This document shows positions 34,845 to 42,646 of a stretch of 64,000 nucleotides of DNA, piece by piece. This DNA comes from Chitinilyticum litopenaei DSM 21440. GTDB taxonomy: Bacteria; Pseudomonadota; Gammaproteobacteria; Burkholderiales; Chitinibacteraceae. Numbering within the stretch: the stretch's first letter is position 1; each line of letters starts with the position of its first letter. Made by a program: the position numbers and the translations under genes. The notes beneath the pieces are model-generated. The model saw only the letters and a list, made by a program, of their open reading frames with translations, did not search any database and was not told the DNA's origin. The DNA lies in contig NZ_ATZJ01000008.1 in NCBI RefSeq assembly GCF_000428145.1, positions 78,330 to 142,329 of the forward strand, in the 5' to 3' direction.

Positions 34845-36239
34845 TCAGCCGGCAGGCGTGGCCGCCATGCCCTGCCAGCCGCCGCCAAGCGCCAGCAGCA
34901 GCGTGATGCGCTGATTGAGCTGGGCGGTACGCAACTGCAGCAGCTCGCTTTCCGCCGCCAGCACGGCCTGCTCGCGTGCCAGCACACTGCGCGGGTCACG
35001 CGAGCCGACCTTGACGCGCACCTGCTCGCGCCGGAGCGCCTCGTGCTGTTCGGCCAGCCGCGCCTCCAGCAAGCGGGCGCGCTCGGCCAGCGCCGCCTCG
35101 CCCTGCAGGCCGGCCTCGACTTCCTTCAGCGCGTTCAGCGCCTGGCTGCCGTAGGCAATCGCGGCCTCCTTCTGCACGGCCGTGTAGTAATCGGCCTGGC
35201 CCTTGAGCTGGCCGCCGGTAAACAGCGGCGCCAGGAAGCTGCCGCTCAGGCCCTTGAGCGGCGTTTCCGCGGCATTGAGCAGGAAAACGTCGCTCTGGAT
35301 GTCGGTAATCGCTGCCGTCAGCGCAATGCGCGGCAGGCGCGCGGCCTGTGCGGATTGCTGCAGGTCGAAGGCGGCAGCCACGCGCCGCTCGGCAGCGATC
35401 AGATCGGGCCTGCGCTCCAGCAGGCTGGCCGGCAGGCCGGCGGCTGGCGCTGCCGGCAGGGCAGGCAGGCTGCGATCAGCGGCAAGGCTGGCGGCCGGAT
35501 AGCGGCCCAGCAGCACTTCGAATTCCTGCTGCAGCTGCGTTCTGGCCAGCTGCAACTGGCGCAGCTGATCGCGCTGCTGCAAGAGCGCGCTGTTCACATC
35601 CTGGATGTCGCTGGCCGGACTGATCCCGGTCGCCACACGCTGACGGGTCAGCGCCAGCAGCTTTTCCTGCGCGGCGATGATGCCCTGCAGACGCGTCTCC
35701 AGCTGTGCATATTGCAGCAGACCAAACCAGTAGCGCGCCGTCGTGCTCGCCACCAGCTGCTCGGCCCAGGCGAAATCGGCCTGGGTGGCGGCCAGCTGCG
35801 CATCGGCGGCGCGCGCCTGCGCGCGCACGCGGCCCCACAGGTCGACCTCCCAGCTCGCGGCAAGCTGGAGAATCTGCGTGTCACTCTTGCCGCCGACGCC
35901 CTTGAGGCCGATGGCCGGATACAGCTCGCCACCGTTGACGGCGACCATGGCGCGGGCCTGCTCGATGCGTGCGGCGGCGCGCAGCAGGTCGCGATTGTTG
36001 CCAACCGCCTCCTGCACCAGCGCCAGCAGTTGCGGATCGTTGAAGTCGGCCAGCCAGCCGCGCTGCGGGTCGCCGGCTATGGCCTGCGCGCTCCAGTTGC
36101 CGCGCTCGGCCAGCACCGGCAGCTGCTGCTCGCGCAACTCGCCGCTGGTCGGCACCGGCTGCAGCGCGCAGCCGGACAGGGCCAGCAACAAGAGGGCCGG
36201 CAGGCTGCGCAGCGGGGTAATGCGTGGGGAAACGGTCAT
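34845..36239 (-). CDS. Outer-membrane efflux lipoprotein (NodT/OMF type)
   Basis: 464 residues. Lipobox LALSGC near residue 24, so a lipid-anchored outer-membrane factor. Two repeats of long alpha-helical and beta-strand OMF segments, with SWEVDLWGRVRAQARAADAQ and GLPASLLERRPDLIAAERRV, both diagnostic of NodT-type factors. It forms the outer-membrane channel of a tripartite exporter. Third gene of the minus-strand operon DUF3302-HlyD-OMF, ten bases after the adaptor gene. Confidence 0.93.
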   Translation of the reverse strand: MTVSPRITPLRSLPALLLLALSGCALQPVPTSGELREQQLPVLAERGNWSAQAIAGDPQRGWLADFNDPQLLALVQEAVGNNRDLLRAAARIEQARAMVAVNGGELYPAIGLKGVGGKSDTQILQLAASWEVDLWGRVRAQARAADAQLAATQADFAWAEQLVASTTARYWFGLLQYAQLETRLQGIIAAQEKLLALTRQRVATGISPASDIQDVNSALLQQRDQLRQLQLARTQLQQEFEVLLGRYPAASLAADRSLPALPAAPAAGLPASLLERRPDLIAAERRVAAAFDLQQSAQAARLPRIALTAAITDIQSDVFLLNAAETPLKGLSGSFLAPLFTGGQLKGQADYYTAVQKEAAIAYGSQALNALKEVEAGLQGEAALAERARLLEARLAEQHEALRREQVRVKVGSRDPRSVLAREQAVLAAESELLQLRTAQLNQRITLLLALGGGWQGMAATPAG

Positions 36240-36249
36240 GGCATTCCCC

Positions 36250-37449
36250 TTAGTGCAGCTTCAGGATCAGGTAATTCATCTTGGTGTTCACGCGCAGGAT
36301 CACCTTGCGCAGGATATGCACCATCTTGCCGCTGTCGGTGTAAATGGCCCCGGCGCCCACGGCCCCGGTCGGCAGGAACATGCCCTTGGATTTGCCGTCG
36401 ACCTTGAGCTTGACCGCGAAGCGGTTGGGCGGCGGCGCATAGGGGCCGGTATTGGGCAGGGTGCCTCCGGTATTGCCGGCCATCGCAGCCATCGGCACGG
36501 CGCCTTGCGATTGCGCCCAGATCACCGAGTCGACCCTGGCCTTGATGATTTCGCCCGGATGCGTTTCCAGCGCCACCTCGGCCTCGTTGCCTTCGCCCAC
36601 CTTGTAGAGTTCGTTCTGGTGATAGAAGGCAATCAGCTCCTGCTCGTCCTCGATAAAGCTGAAGGCGGGAGCAAACGGCATGGGCACCAGCATGGTGCCG
36701 ACGCGTACCTGCAGGTTGACCACCTTGCCATCGGCCGGCGCGCGATAGATGGTCTGATCGAGTTCCCACTTGGCGTTTTCCAGCTGCACCTCGGTGGCGG
36801 CGCGCTGCGCGCGCGCCGAGGCAATCGCGGCAAACTCGCCCTGGCTGCTGGCGGACAATTTCTGCTTGGCTTCGTTTTCCGTGGCAATGGCGCTGGCCAG
36901 ATCGCCTTCCAGCTCAAGCACGCGTGATCTGGCTTCTTCCAGCGCGAACTTGTCGCCGGCGCCGGCGGCCACCAGCTCTTCGTGCTCCTTCTGGCGCTTG
37001 CGCGCCAGATCCAGCTTGGCCTGCACGGCGCTGACCTTGCCGGCGGCGCCGCGGATCGACTCGGACAGCTGGCGCGCCGACGCTTCGGCATTGGCCAGTG
37101 CGGCATCGTCGGCCTTGAGTCTGGCCTTGAGCTGCTTCACGGCAGATTCATACGGGGTCGGATCGATGCGCAGCAGCACATCGCCCTTCTTGTAGCTGCG
37201 GTTGCCTTCCACCGCCAGCTCGACCACCCGACCCTTGACCTGCGGCACGACCTGCAGCACGCGGTTCATCACGCGCACATCGGCAGATGAGGGCGCGACA
37301 ACATTGAGGAACAGAATCAGTGCGGTCAGGCCCACCACCGGGATGGTGATGACGATCACCATGGAAATCTTGTTCCACGGCAGCCACTTGAACTTGAAAA
37401 AGACGAGCCAGACAAAAAACGCGTAAATACCCAGCAGTATCGCTTCCAT
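36250..37449 (-). CDS. HlyD/EmrA-family membrane adaptor (YiaV-like)
   Basis: 399 residues. It starts MEAILLGIYAFFVWLVFFKF, a short membrane segment, and a second segment lies at about 30-50; two N-terminal membrane spans are typical of YiaV/AaeA-like adaptors. Then a biotinyl-lipoyl half-motif (VVPQVKGRVVELAVEGN), a long coiled coil (about 95-215) and beta-barrel domains (PADGKVVNLQVRVG). Starts one base after the DUF3302 stop. In E. coli the pair is yiaW-yiaV. No inner-membrane pump gene is in this operon, so the cargo is unclear. Confidence 0.9.
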   Translation of the reverse strand: MEAILLGIYAFFVWLVFFKFKWLPWNKISMVIVITIPVVGLTALILFLNVVAPSSADVRVMNRVLQVVPQVKGRVVELAVEGNRSYKKGDVLLRIDPTPYESAVKQLKARLKADDAALANAEASARQLSESIRGAAGKVSAVQAKLDLARKRQKEHEELVAAGAGDKFALEEARSRVLELEGDLASAIATENEAKQKLSASSQGEFAAIASARAQRAATEVQLENAKWELDQTIYRAPADGKVVNLQVRVGTMLVPMPFAPAFSFIEDEQELIAFYHQNELYKVGEGNEAEVALETHPGEIIKARVDSVIWAQSQGAVPMAAMAGNTGGTLPNTGPYAPPPNRFAVKLKVDGKSKGMFLPTGAVGAGAIYTDSGKMVHILRKVILRVNTKMNYLILKLH

Positions 37450-37947
37450 TTAGGCTTCATCCTTCTTGATGCTTGCTGCCGCAACGGCAGCCTTGAGCTG
37501 TTCGATTTCCGCCTTCAGCGCGGCGAGCTCGCCGGCCTCCTGCGCGGTGCGCTGCTCCAGCGCCGCCAGTTTCCGGTCTTCCTGCTGCAGATGCTGCTCA
37601 TGTTCGTCGAGCACCTTGTCGGTGCCGTAGGCCAACTTGTACATCACCGGCTTGGAATAGGCCCACAGCCAGGCAATCGGCCAGAGCATGCCGCCAAAGA
37701 CCAGCGACAGCAGGCAGAGCGTCTGGATGGCGTCCTTTTGCGGGTGATGGCGCTTGTGGGCGATCTTCTCGGGCAGGATGTGCACCATCCAGAACAGATA
37801 GATGCCGCCGATGGGCACGGCGAACAGGATGATCCACGACAGCACGTCGGCCGCCGCATCCAGGGTTTCGCCGTGCAGGAAGGATGCATGGGCCGGCAAG
37901 GCCAGCAGGCCCAGCAGGATTGCCAGTCCGGATATGCGCATTCTCAT
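37450..37947 (-). CDS. DUF3302 inner-membrane protein (YiaW-like)
   Basis: 165 residues, with AGAGG seven bases before ATG 37947. A possible signal or anchor segment ends PAHA near residue 20. Two more membrane segments follow at about 36-58 (LSWIILFAVPIGGIYLFW) and about 78-98 (LCLLSLVFGGMLWPIAWLWA), then a C-terminal coiled coil of Glu/Lys/Gln-rich heptads. Family of unknown function, linked by gene order to HlyD-type adaptors. First gene of the operon. Confidence 0.9.
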   Translation of the reverse strand: MRMRISGLAILLGLLALPAHASFLHGETLDAAADVLSWIILFAVPIGGIYLFWMVHILPEKIAHKRHHPQKDAIQTLCLLSLVFGGMLWPIAWLWAYSKPVMYKLAYGTDKVLDEHEQHLQQEDRKLAALEQRTAQEAGELAALKAEIEQLKAAVAAASIKKDEA

Positions 37948-38128
37948 TATTTAGCCTCTCTCCGTAACATCGCGGAAACAGGCCATGAGTCGGTGCCTGT
38001 CGCCATTCGCAGTATGCATGATCCCATGTTTCATGCGGTTTTCAGCATGATCGGGATGGTGCACCAGCCGCATGCAAACGGCAAGAACAAGACACGACAA
38101 ACAACACCGCAACCAGCCCACAGCCCGA

Positions 38129-39766
38129 TTACATATGCCGATAGCTGGGCCCGCTGCCGCCTTCCGGCGTCACCCAGACGATGTTCTGGGTTGGATCCTT
38201 GATGTCACAGGTTTTGCAATGCACGCAGTTCTGCGCATTGATCTGCAAGGCAGGCACCCCGCCCTTTTCGACGATCTCGTAAACACCGGCAGGACAGTAG
38301 CGCGTTTCCGGCGCGGCATACTGCGCCAGATTGATGGCAAGCGGCACAGCGGCATCTTTCAGCGTCAGGTGATCGGGCTGGCGGTGATCGTGGCTCAGAT
38401 TGGCCAGCGCCAGCGAGCTCATGCGGTCAAAGCTCAGCACGCCATCGGGCTTCGGATAGGCAATCGGCGCATGATCCTCCGCCAGCCCGGTTGCAGTGTG
38501 GTCGGTTTTGCGGTGGCGCAGCGTCCACGGCAGGCGCACGCCCAGCGCGCCCAGCCACAACTCGGCGCCGGCCAGCAGGGTGCCGCCCAGCGTCCCGAAG
38601 CGTGACAGCATGGGCTTGATGTTGCGTACCGACTCCAGCTCGCGCCCCGTTGCGGACGCGCGCAACGCCACCTCATAGTCGGACAGGCAAGCACCACGCT
38701 CACCGCGCGCCAGCGCGGCAGCCACGGCATCGGCCGCCAGAGTGCCCGAGCGGAGCGCATTGTGGATGCCCTTGATGCGCGGCACATCCACCATGCCGGC
38801 CGCACAGCCCAGCAGCAGGCCACCGGCAAAGGCCAGCTGCGGCAGCGACTGCCAGCCGCCTTCGCTGATCGCGCGCGCACCGTATTCCAGCCGCTCGCCG
38901 CCCCTGAGCATGGGCGCAATGCGGGTATGCGTCTTGAACCTCTGAAATTCCTCGAATGGCGACAGATACGGGTTGGCGTAATCCAGATGCACGACAAAGC
39001 CGATCGATACCAGATTCTCGCCATAGTGATACACAAAGCTGCCGCCGCCCGTGTCGTTCGCCAGCGGCCAGCCCAGCGTGTGCTGGACCAGTCCCGGCTG
39101 ATGCTGGCTGGCCGGCACGCGCCAGACTTCCTTGATGCCGATGCCGTATTTCTGATGACCACAGGCCTTGCGCAAATCCAGTTGCGCCTCCAGCTCTCGG
39201 GTTAGCGAACCACGCGTCCCCTCGGCAACCAGGGTGTAGGCCGCATGGATTGCCATGCCCGGAGCAAAACTGGCGGTTTCCTTGCCTTGCCTGTCCCGTC
39301 CCATGTCGCCGGTGATGACCCCCAGCAGGCGCTGCTTTTCATCCAGCATCGCCGCTGCCGCGCTAAACCCCGGATAGATTTCTACACCCAGCGCTTCGGC
39401 CTCGCTCGCCAGCCAGCGGCACAACTCGCCGAGGCTGAGAATCGCATTCCCCGGGTTATGCAGGACGGGCGGCTGGCTCCAGTTGGGCAATTGCCAGCCA
39501 CTGTCCTCGTCGAGCACCAGAAAGCGATCCTCGCTGACCGGCGTAAAGCTCACGCCACTGCGAGCACGCCAGTCGGGCAGCAAGGCATCCAGCGCCGACG
39601 TATCCATCACCGCACCGGACAGGATGTGCGCCCCCACTTCCGCACCTTTTTCCAGCACGCAAACGCTGGCATCCGGCGATTGCTGCTTGAGGCGGATTGC
39701 CGCCGCCAGCCCAGCCGGGCCGGCGCCAACAATCAGAACATCGTAATCCATGCGGTCGCGCTGCAT
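38129..39766 (-). CDS. Electron transfer flavoprotein-ubiquinone oxidoreductase
   Basis: 545 residues from ATG 39766, with AAGGAG five bases upstream. FAD-binding DVLIVGAGPAGLAAAIRL at the N-terminus. The C-terminal ferredoxin-like part has CVHCKTCDIKDPTQNIVW, giving three Cys of the 4Fe-4S cluster, with the fourth in YCPAGVYE. It passes electrons from ETF to ubiquinone at the inner membrane during fatty-acid or amino-acid oxidation. Divergent from etfBA, with a shared promoter region containing a 9-bp inverted repeat. Confidence 0.95.
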   Translation of the reverse strand: MQRDRMDYDVLIVGAGPAGLAAAIRLKQQSPDASVCVLEKGAEVGAHILSGAVMDTSALDALLPDWRARSGVSFTPVSEDRFLVLDEDSGWQLPNWSQPPVLHNPGNAILSLGELCRWLASEAEALGVEIYPGFSAAAAMLDEKQRLLGVITGDMGRDRQGKETASFAPGMAIHAAYTLVAEGTRGSLTRELEAQLDLRKACGHQKYGIGIKEVWRVPASQHQPGLVQHTLGWPLANDTGGGSFVYHYGENLVSIGFVVHLDYANPYLSPFEEFQRFKTHTRIAPMLRGGERLEYGARAISEGGWQSLPQLAFAGGLLLGCAAGMVDVPRIKGIHNALRSGTLAADAVAAALARGERGACLSDYEVALRASATGRELESVRNIKPMLSRFGTLGGTLLAGAELWLGALGVRLPWTLRHRKTDHTATGLAEDHAPIAYPKPDGVLSFDRMSSLALANLSHDHRQPDHLTLKDAAVPLAINLAQYAAPETRYCPAGVYEIVEKGGVPALQINAQNCVHCKTCDIKDPTQNIVWVTPEGGSGPSYRHM

Positions 39767-39788
39767 CGCGGCTCCTTATCTATAAAAT

Positions 39789-39828
39789 AGAATATTTTTA
39801 TCAAAACAATCTGCTTTACAAATATTCT
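39789..39828. promoter_or_regulatory. Inverted repeat in the ETF-QO/etfBA divergent promoter
   Basis: AGAATATTT (39789-39797) and AAATATTCT (39820-39828) are perfect inverse copies whose centres are 31 bases apart, about three helical turns. The surrounding 60 bases are strikingly AT-rich compared with neighbouring DNA. Likely operator for a regulator that controls both directions (inference). Confidence 0.6.
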
Positions 39829-39871
39829 ACGCCGGCGATATAGTCCTTGGCAATGCAAGGAGACTATTGGC

Positions 39872-40621
39872 ATGAAAGCACTTATCGCCATCAAGCGCGT
39901 TCTGGATTACAGCATCCAGGTGCGCGTCAAACCCGACCAGTCCGATGTCGACCTGGCCGGCAGCAAAATGAGCATCAACCCCTTTGACGAAGTCGCCATC
40001 GAAGAGGCGCTGCGCCTGAAGGAAGCCGGCATCGTCAGCGAAATTGTCGCCGTCACCATTGGCCCCGCTGCCGCACAGGATATTTTGCGCCACGCACTGG
40101 CAATGGGCATTGACCGCGTCACGCTGCTGGAAACCGACACCCCCACCGATTCGCTCGGTGTCGCCAGGCTGCTGGCCGCGCTCGTCAAGGATGAACAGCC
40201 GGGGCTGATTCTGCTGGGCAAACAGGCGATCGACGATGATGCGGCACAAGCCGGGGCGATGTTGTCGGCGCTGCTGGGCTGGCCGCAGGCGACGGCAGCG
40301 TCAAAGATCGTGATTGCCGATGGCCGCGCCTCCGTCACCCGCGAAATCGATGGTGGTACGCAGACGGTGCAACTGACTCTGCCCGCCGTGATTACTGCCG
40401 ACCTGCGCCTGAACGACCCGCGCTTTGTGAAGCTGCCGAACCTGATGATGGCCAAGAAAAAGCCGATCAACACGGTCGCCGCCGACAGCCTTGGCGTCCC
40501 CTTTGCCGCACGCCAGCAACAAGTACGTGTTTCCGAACCAGCCCAGCGCCCGGCAGGAGTCATTGTCAATTCAGTCAGCGAACTGGTCACCGCGCTAAAG
40601 GCGAAAGGAGCACTGCAATGA
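39872..40621 (+). CDS. etfB: Electron transfer flavoprotein beta subunit
   Basis: 249 residues; AAGGAG nine bases before ATG. Starts MKALIAIKRVLDYSIQVRVKPD, with NPFDEVAIEEALRLKE, the usual ETF-beta signature, and LPAVITADLRLNDPRFVKLP. It binds AMP and pairs with EtfA. Overlaps etfA by four bases. Confidence 0.97.
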   Translation: MKALIAIKRVLDYSIQVRVKPDQSDVDLAGSKMSINPFDEVAIEEALRLKEAGIVSEIVAVTIGPAAAQDILRHALAMGIDRVTLLETDTPTDSLGVARLLAALVKDEQPGLILLGKQAIDDDAAQAGAMLSALLGWPQATAASKIVIADGRASVTREIDGGTQTVQLTLPAVITADLRLNDPRFVKLPNLMMAKKKPINTVAADSLGVPFAARQQQVRVSEPAQRPAGVIVNSVSELVTALKAKGALQ

Positions 40622-41547
40622 GCACGCTAATGCTGGCCGATCATGACGGCCACCAACTGAAAAAAGCCACCCTGCAAGCCATCACTGCCGCGCAGGCCTT
40701 TAACACTCCGGTTGACGTGCTGGTGCTCGGTTCTGAGACTGCGGCCGTTGCCGCACAGGCTGCCAGCATCGCCGGCGTTGCCCGCGTGATTGCCGTATCC
40801 TCCCCACATCTGGCGCATGTGCTGCCCGAAGATGCCGCCGCCATCATTCTCGATCTGCTCAGCGAGGGGTATACGACGGTAATCGCAGCACATAGCACCC
40901 AGGGAAAGGATACCCTGCCCCGTGTTGCCGCCCTGCGCGATGTCGGCATGGCCTCCGACGTGCTTCGCATCCACGCCCGTGGCCAGTACGAGCGGCCGAT
41001 TTATGCGGGCAATGCGATCGCCACCATCCATAGCGATGAAGCGCTGCAGGTACTGACCATCCGCGCCACCAGCTACGCCGCCGCCGCCGCGGGCAACAGC
41101 GCCGAGATTATCAGCCGCAGCGCACCGGCCGCACAGGCCGGCAGCCAGTGGCTGGCAGAGGATCATAAAATTTCTGATCGCCCCGAGTTGGCCACCGCGC
41201 CGGTAGTGGTCTCCGGCGGGCGTTGCCTCGGCGAACGGTTTGACGAAGTGCTGGCGCCACTGGCCGCCAGGCTCGGAGCGGCACTGGGCGCCACGCGTGC
41301 CGCCGTCGATGCCGGCCTGGCTCCGAATGAAATCCAGGTCGGCCAGACCGGGACGATTGTCGCCCCCGAGCTGTATATCGCCGCTGGCATTTCCGGCGCG
41401 GCGCAGCATCTGGGCGGCATGAAGGACAGCAAGGTCATCGTCGCGATCAATACCGACCCGGACGCGCCGATTTTCAAGGTAGCCGACATCGGCATCGTCG
41501 CCGACCTGTTCGACGTGGTGCTCGAACTGACCCGTCAACTCGGATAA
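40618..41547 (+). CDS. etfA: Electron transfer flavoprotein alpha subunit
   Basis: 309 residues. The C-terminal FAD-binding domain has VVSGGRCLG, DAGLAPNEIQVGQTG, GISGAAQHLGGMKDSKVIVAINTDPDAPIF. The heterodimer with EtfB carries electrons from acyl-CoA and other dehydrogenases to ETF-QO. Codons 84-100 contain a perfect-armed copy of the 49-nt dyad element (40867-40915), with Gly84 encoded by GGG. Confidence 0.97.
   Translation: MSTLMLADHDGHQLKKATLQAITAAQAFNTPVDVLVLGSETAAVAAQAASIAGVARVIAVSSPHLAHVLPEDAAAIILDLLSEGYTTVIAAHSTQGKDTLPRVAALRDVGMASDVLRIHARGQYERPIYAGNAIATIHSDEALQVLTIRATSYAAAAAGNSAEIISRSAPAAQAGSQWLAEDHKISDRPELATAPVVVSGGRCLGERFDEVLAPLAARLGAALGATRAAVDAGLAPNEIQVGQTGTIVAPELYIAAGISGAAQHLGGMKDSKVIVAINTDPDAPIFKVADIGIVADLFDVVLELTRQLG
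40867..40915. repeat. 49-nt dyad arms inside etfA coding sequence
   Basis: GGGTAT and ATACCC are exactly 49 nt apart end to end, within codons for EGYTTV...KDTLP. The inner GCC/GGC pair is missing. The protein sequence here looks native for EtfA, so this is not an inserted repeat. Confidence 0.55.
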
Positions 41548-41550
41548 AGC

Positions 41551-41599
41551 AGGTATACGGCCTTAGCCCAATAATTCATTTGGCCGCATGGCAATACGT
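41551..41599. repeat. 49-nt dyad element, copy 10
   Basis: Arms AGGTAT and ATACGT: the outermost pair has changed from G-C to A-T, so pairing is kept. Inner GCC/GGC at 16-18 and 32-34. Ends 14 bases before the fpr start. Confidence 0.78.
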
Positions 41600-41613
41600 A
41601 TAAAGGTATAAAA

Positions 41614-42390
41614 ATGAGCGCCTACAACATTCAGAAAGTGCTGTCCGTTCACCACTGGAACGACACGCTGTTCAGCTTCAAGGTGACGCGCGACCCGGGC
41701 CTGCGCTTCGAAAATGGCCAGTTCGTCATGATCGGGCTGATGGTCGACGGCAAGCCGCTGATGCGTGCCTACTCGGTGGCCAGTGCCAATTACGAGGAAG
41801 AGCTGGAGTTCTTCTCGATCAAGGTGCCCAACGGCCCGCTGACCTCGCGCCTGCAGAAAATCCAGGTTGGCGACGATCTGCTGGTGAGCAAGAAGCCGAC
41901 TGGCACGCTGGTGCTCTCCGACCTGCTGCCCGGCCACAATCTCTATTACCTCAGCACCGGCACCGGGTTGGCGCCGTTCATGAGCCTGATCAAGGACCCG
42001 GAAGCCTACGAGCGTTTCGACAAGATCGTGCTGGTACACGGCGTGCGCTCGGTGAGCGAACTCGCTTACGCCGACTACATCGAGAACGTACTGCCGAACG
42101 ACGAATTCCTCGGCGAGATGGTCCGCGAGAAGCTGATCTACTACCCGACCGTGACGCGCGAACCCTTCCGCAATCAGGGCCGGCTCACCGATCTGATCAC
42201 CTCGGGCAAGCTGTTCGACGATATCGGTCTGCCGCCGCTTGATCCGGCCACTGACCGCGCGATGCTGTGCGGTAGCCCCGCCATGCTGCACGATACTGCC
42301 GCGCTCTTGAACAAGCTGGGATTTGAAGTGTCGCCCAAGACCGGCACCCCCGGAGACTATGTGATCGAGCGCGCGTTTGTGGAGAAGTGA
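41614..42390 (+). CDS. fpr: Ferredoxin--NADP reductase
   Basis: 258 residues, the usual bacterial Fpr length. FAD-binding RAYSVASANYEEELEFFSIKV and NADP-binding YLSTGTGLAPFMSLI, plus the C-terminal CGSPAML motif. Ends FVEK. It exchanges electrons between NADPH and ferredoxin or flavodoxin. Lies downstream of etfBA but separated by a dyad element, so co-transcription is uncertain. A 2[4Fe-4S] ferredoxin is encoded at 59549. Confidence 0.95.
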   Translation: MSAYNIQKVLSVHHWNDTLFSFKVTRDPGLRFENGQFVMIGLMVDGKPLMRAYSVASANYEEELEFFSIKVPNGPLTSRLQKIQVGDDLLVSKKPTGTLVLSDLLPGHNLYYLSTGTGLAPFMSLIKDPEAYERFDKIVLVHGVRSVSELAYADYIENVLPNDEFLGEMVREKLIYYPTVTREPFRNQGRLTDLITSGKLFDDIGLPPLDPATDRAMLCGSPAMLHDTAALLNKLGFEVSPKTGTPGDYVIERAFVEK

Positions 42391-42449
42391 ACCGCCGGGA
42401 CAGATCAACAAAAAGGCTATGTAGCAAAACCGTGTTGTGGTCTTGAGTT

Positions 42450-42548
42450 CGTCATACCGGCGCAGGCCGGAATCCAGCGGCTCCGGTTAAAAATGCAGTC
42501 TGGATACCGGCTTTGACCGTAGGGAATCCCCGTGGAACGCCGGTATGA
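42450..42548. repeat. 99-nt palindromic (MITE-like) element
   Basis: Begins CGTCATACCGGCGCAGGCC and shares, in opposite orientation, the interior ATGCAGTCTGGATACC with the copy at 16409. Its right part has GGGAATCCCCGTGGAACGCC, shared with the copies at 10571 and 61111. Confidence 0.8.
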
Positions 42549-42601
42549 AGAAGTGGTTTTTCATTTTTCTGTGCCACAACATGCTTCTGGGGCATAGCCA
42601 G

Positions 42602-42630
42602 CAAAAAGGGCGCTGCAAGCGCCCTTTTTG
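42602..42630. terminator. Bidirectional terminator between fpr and uvrD
   Basis: Twelve-bp stem CAAAAAGGGCGC/GCGCCCTTTTTG with a 5-nt loop, T-runs on both strands, between convergent genes. Confidence 0.93.
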
Positions 42631-42646
42631 TTTGCCTTCACCCTGC

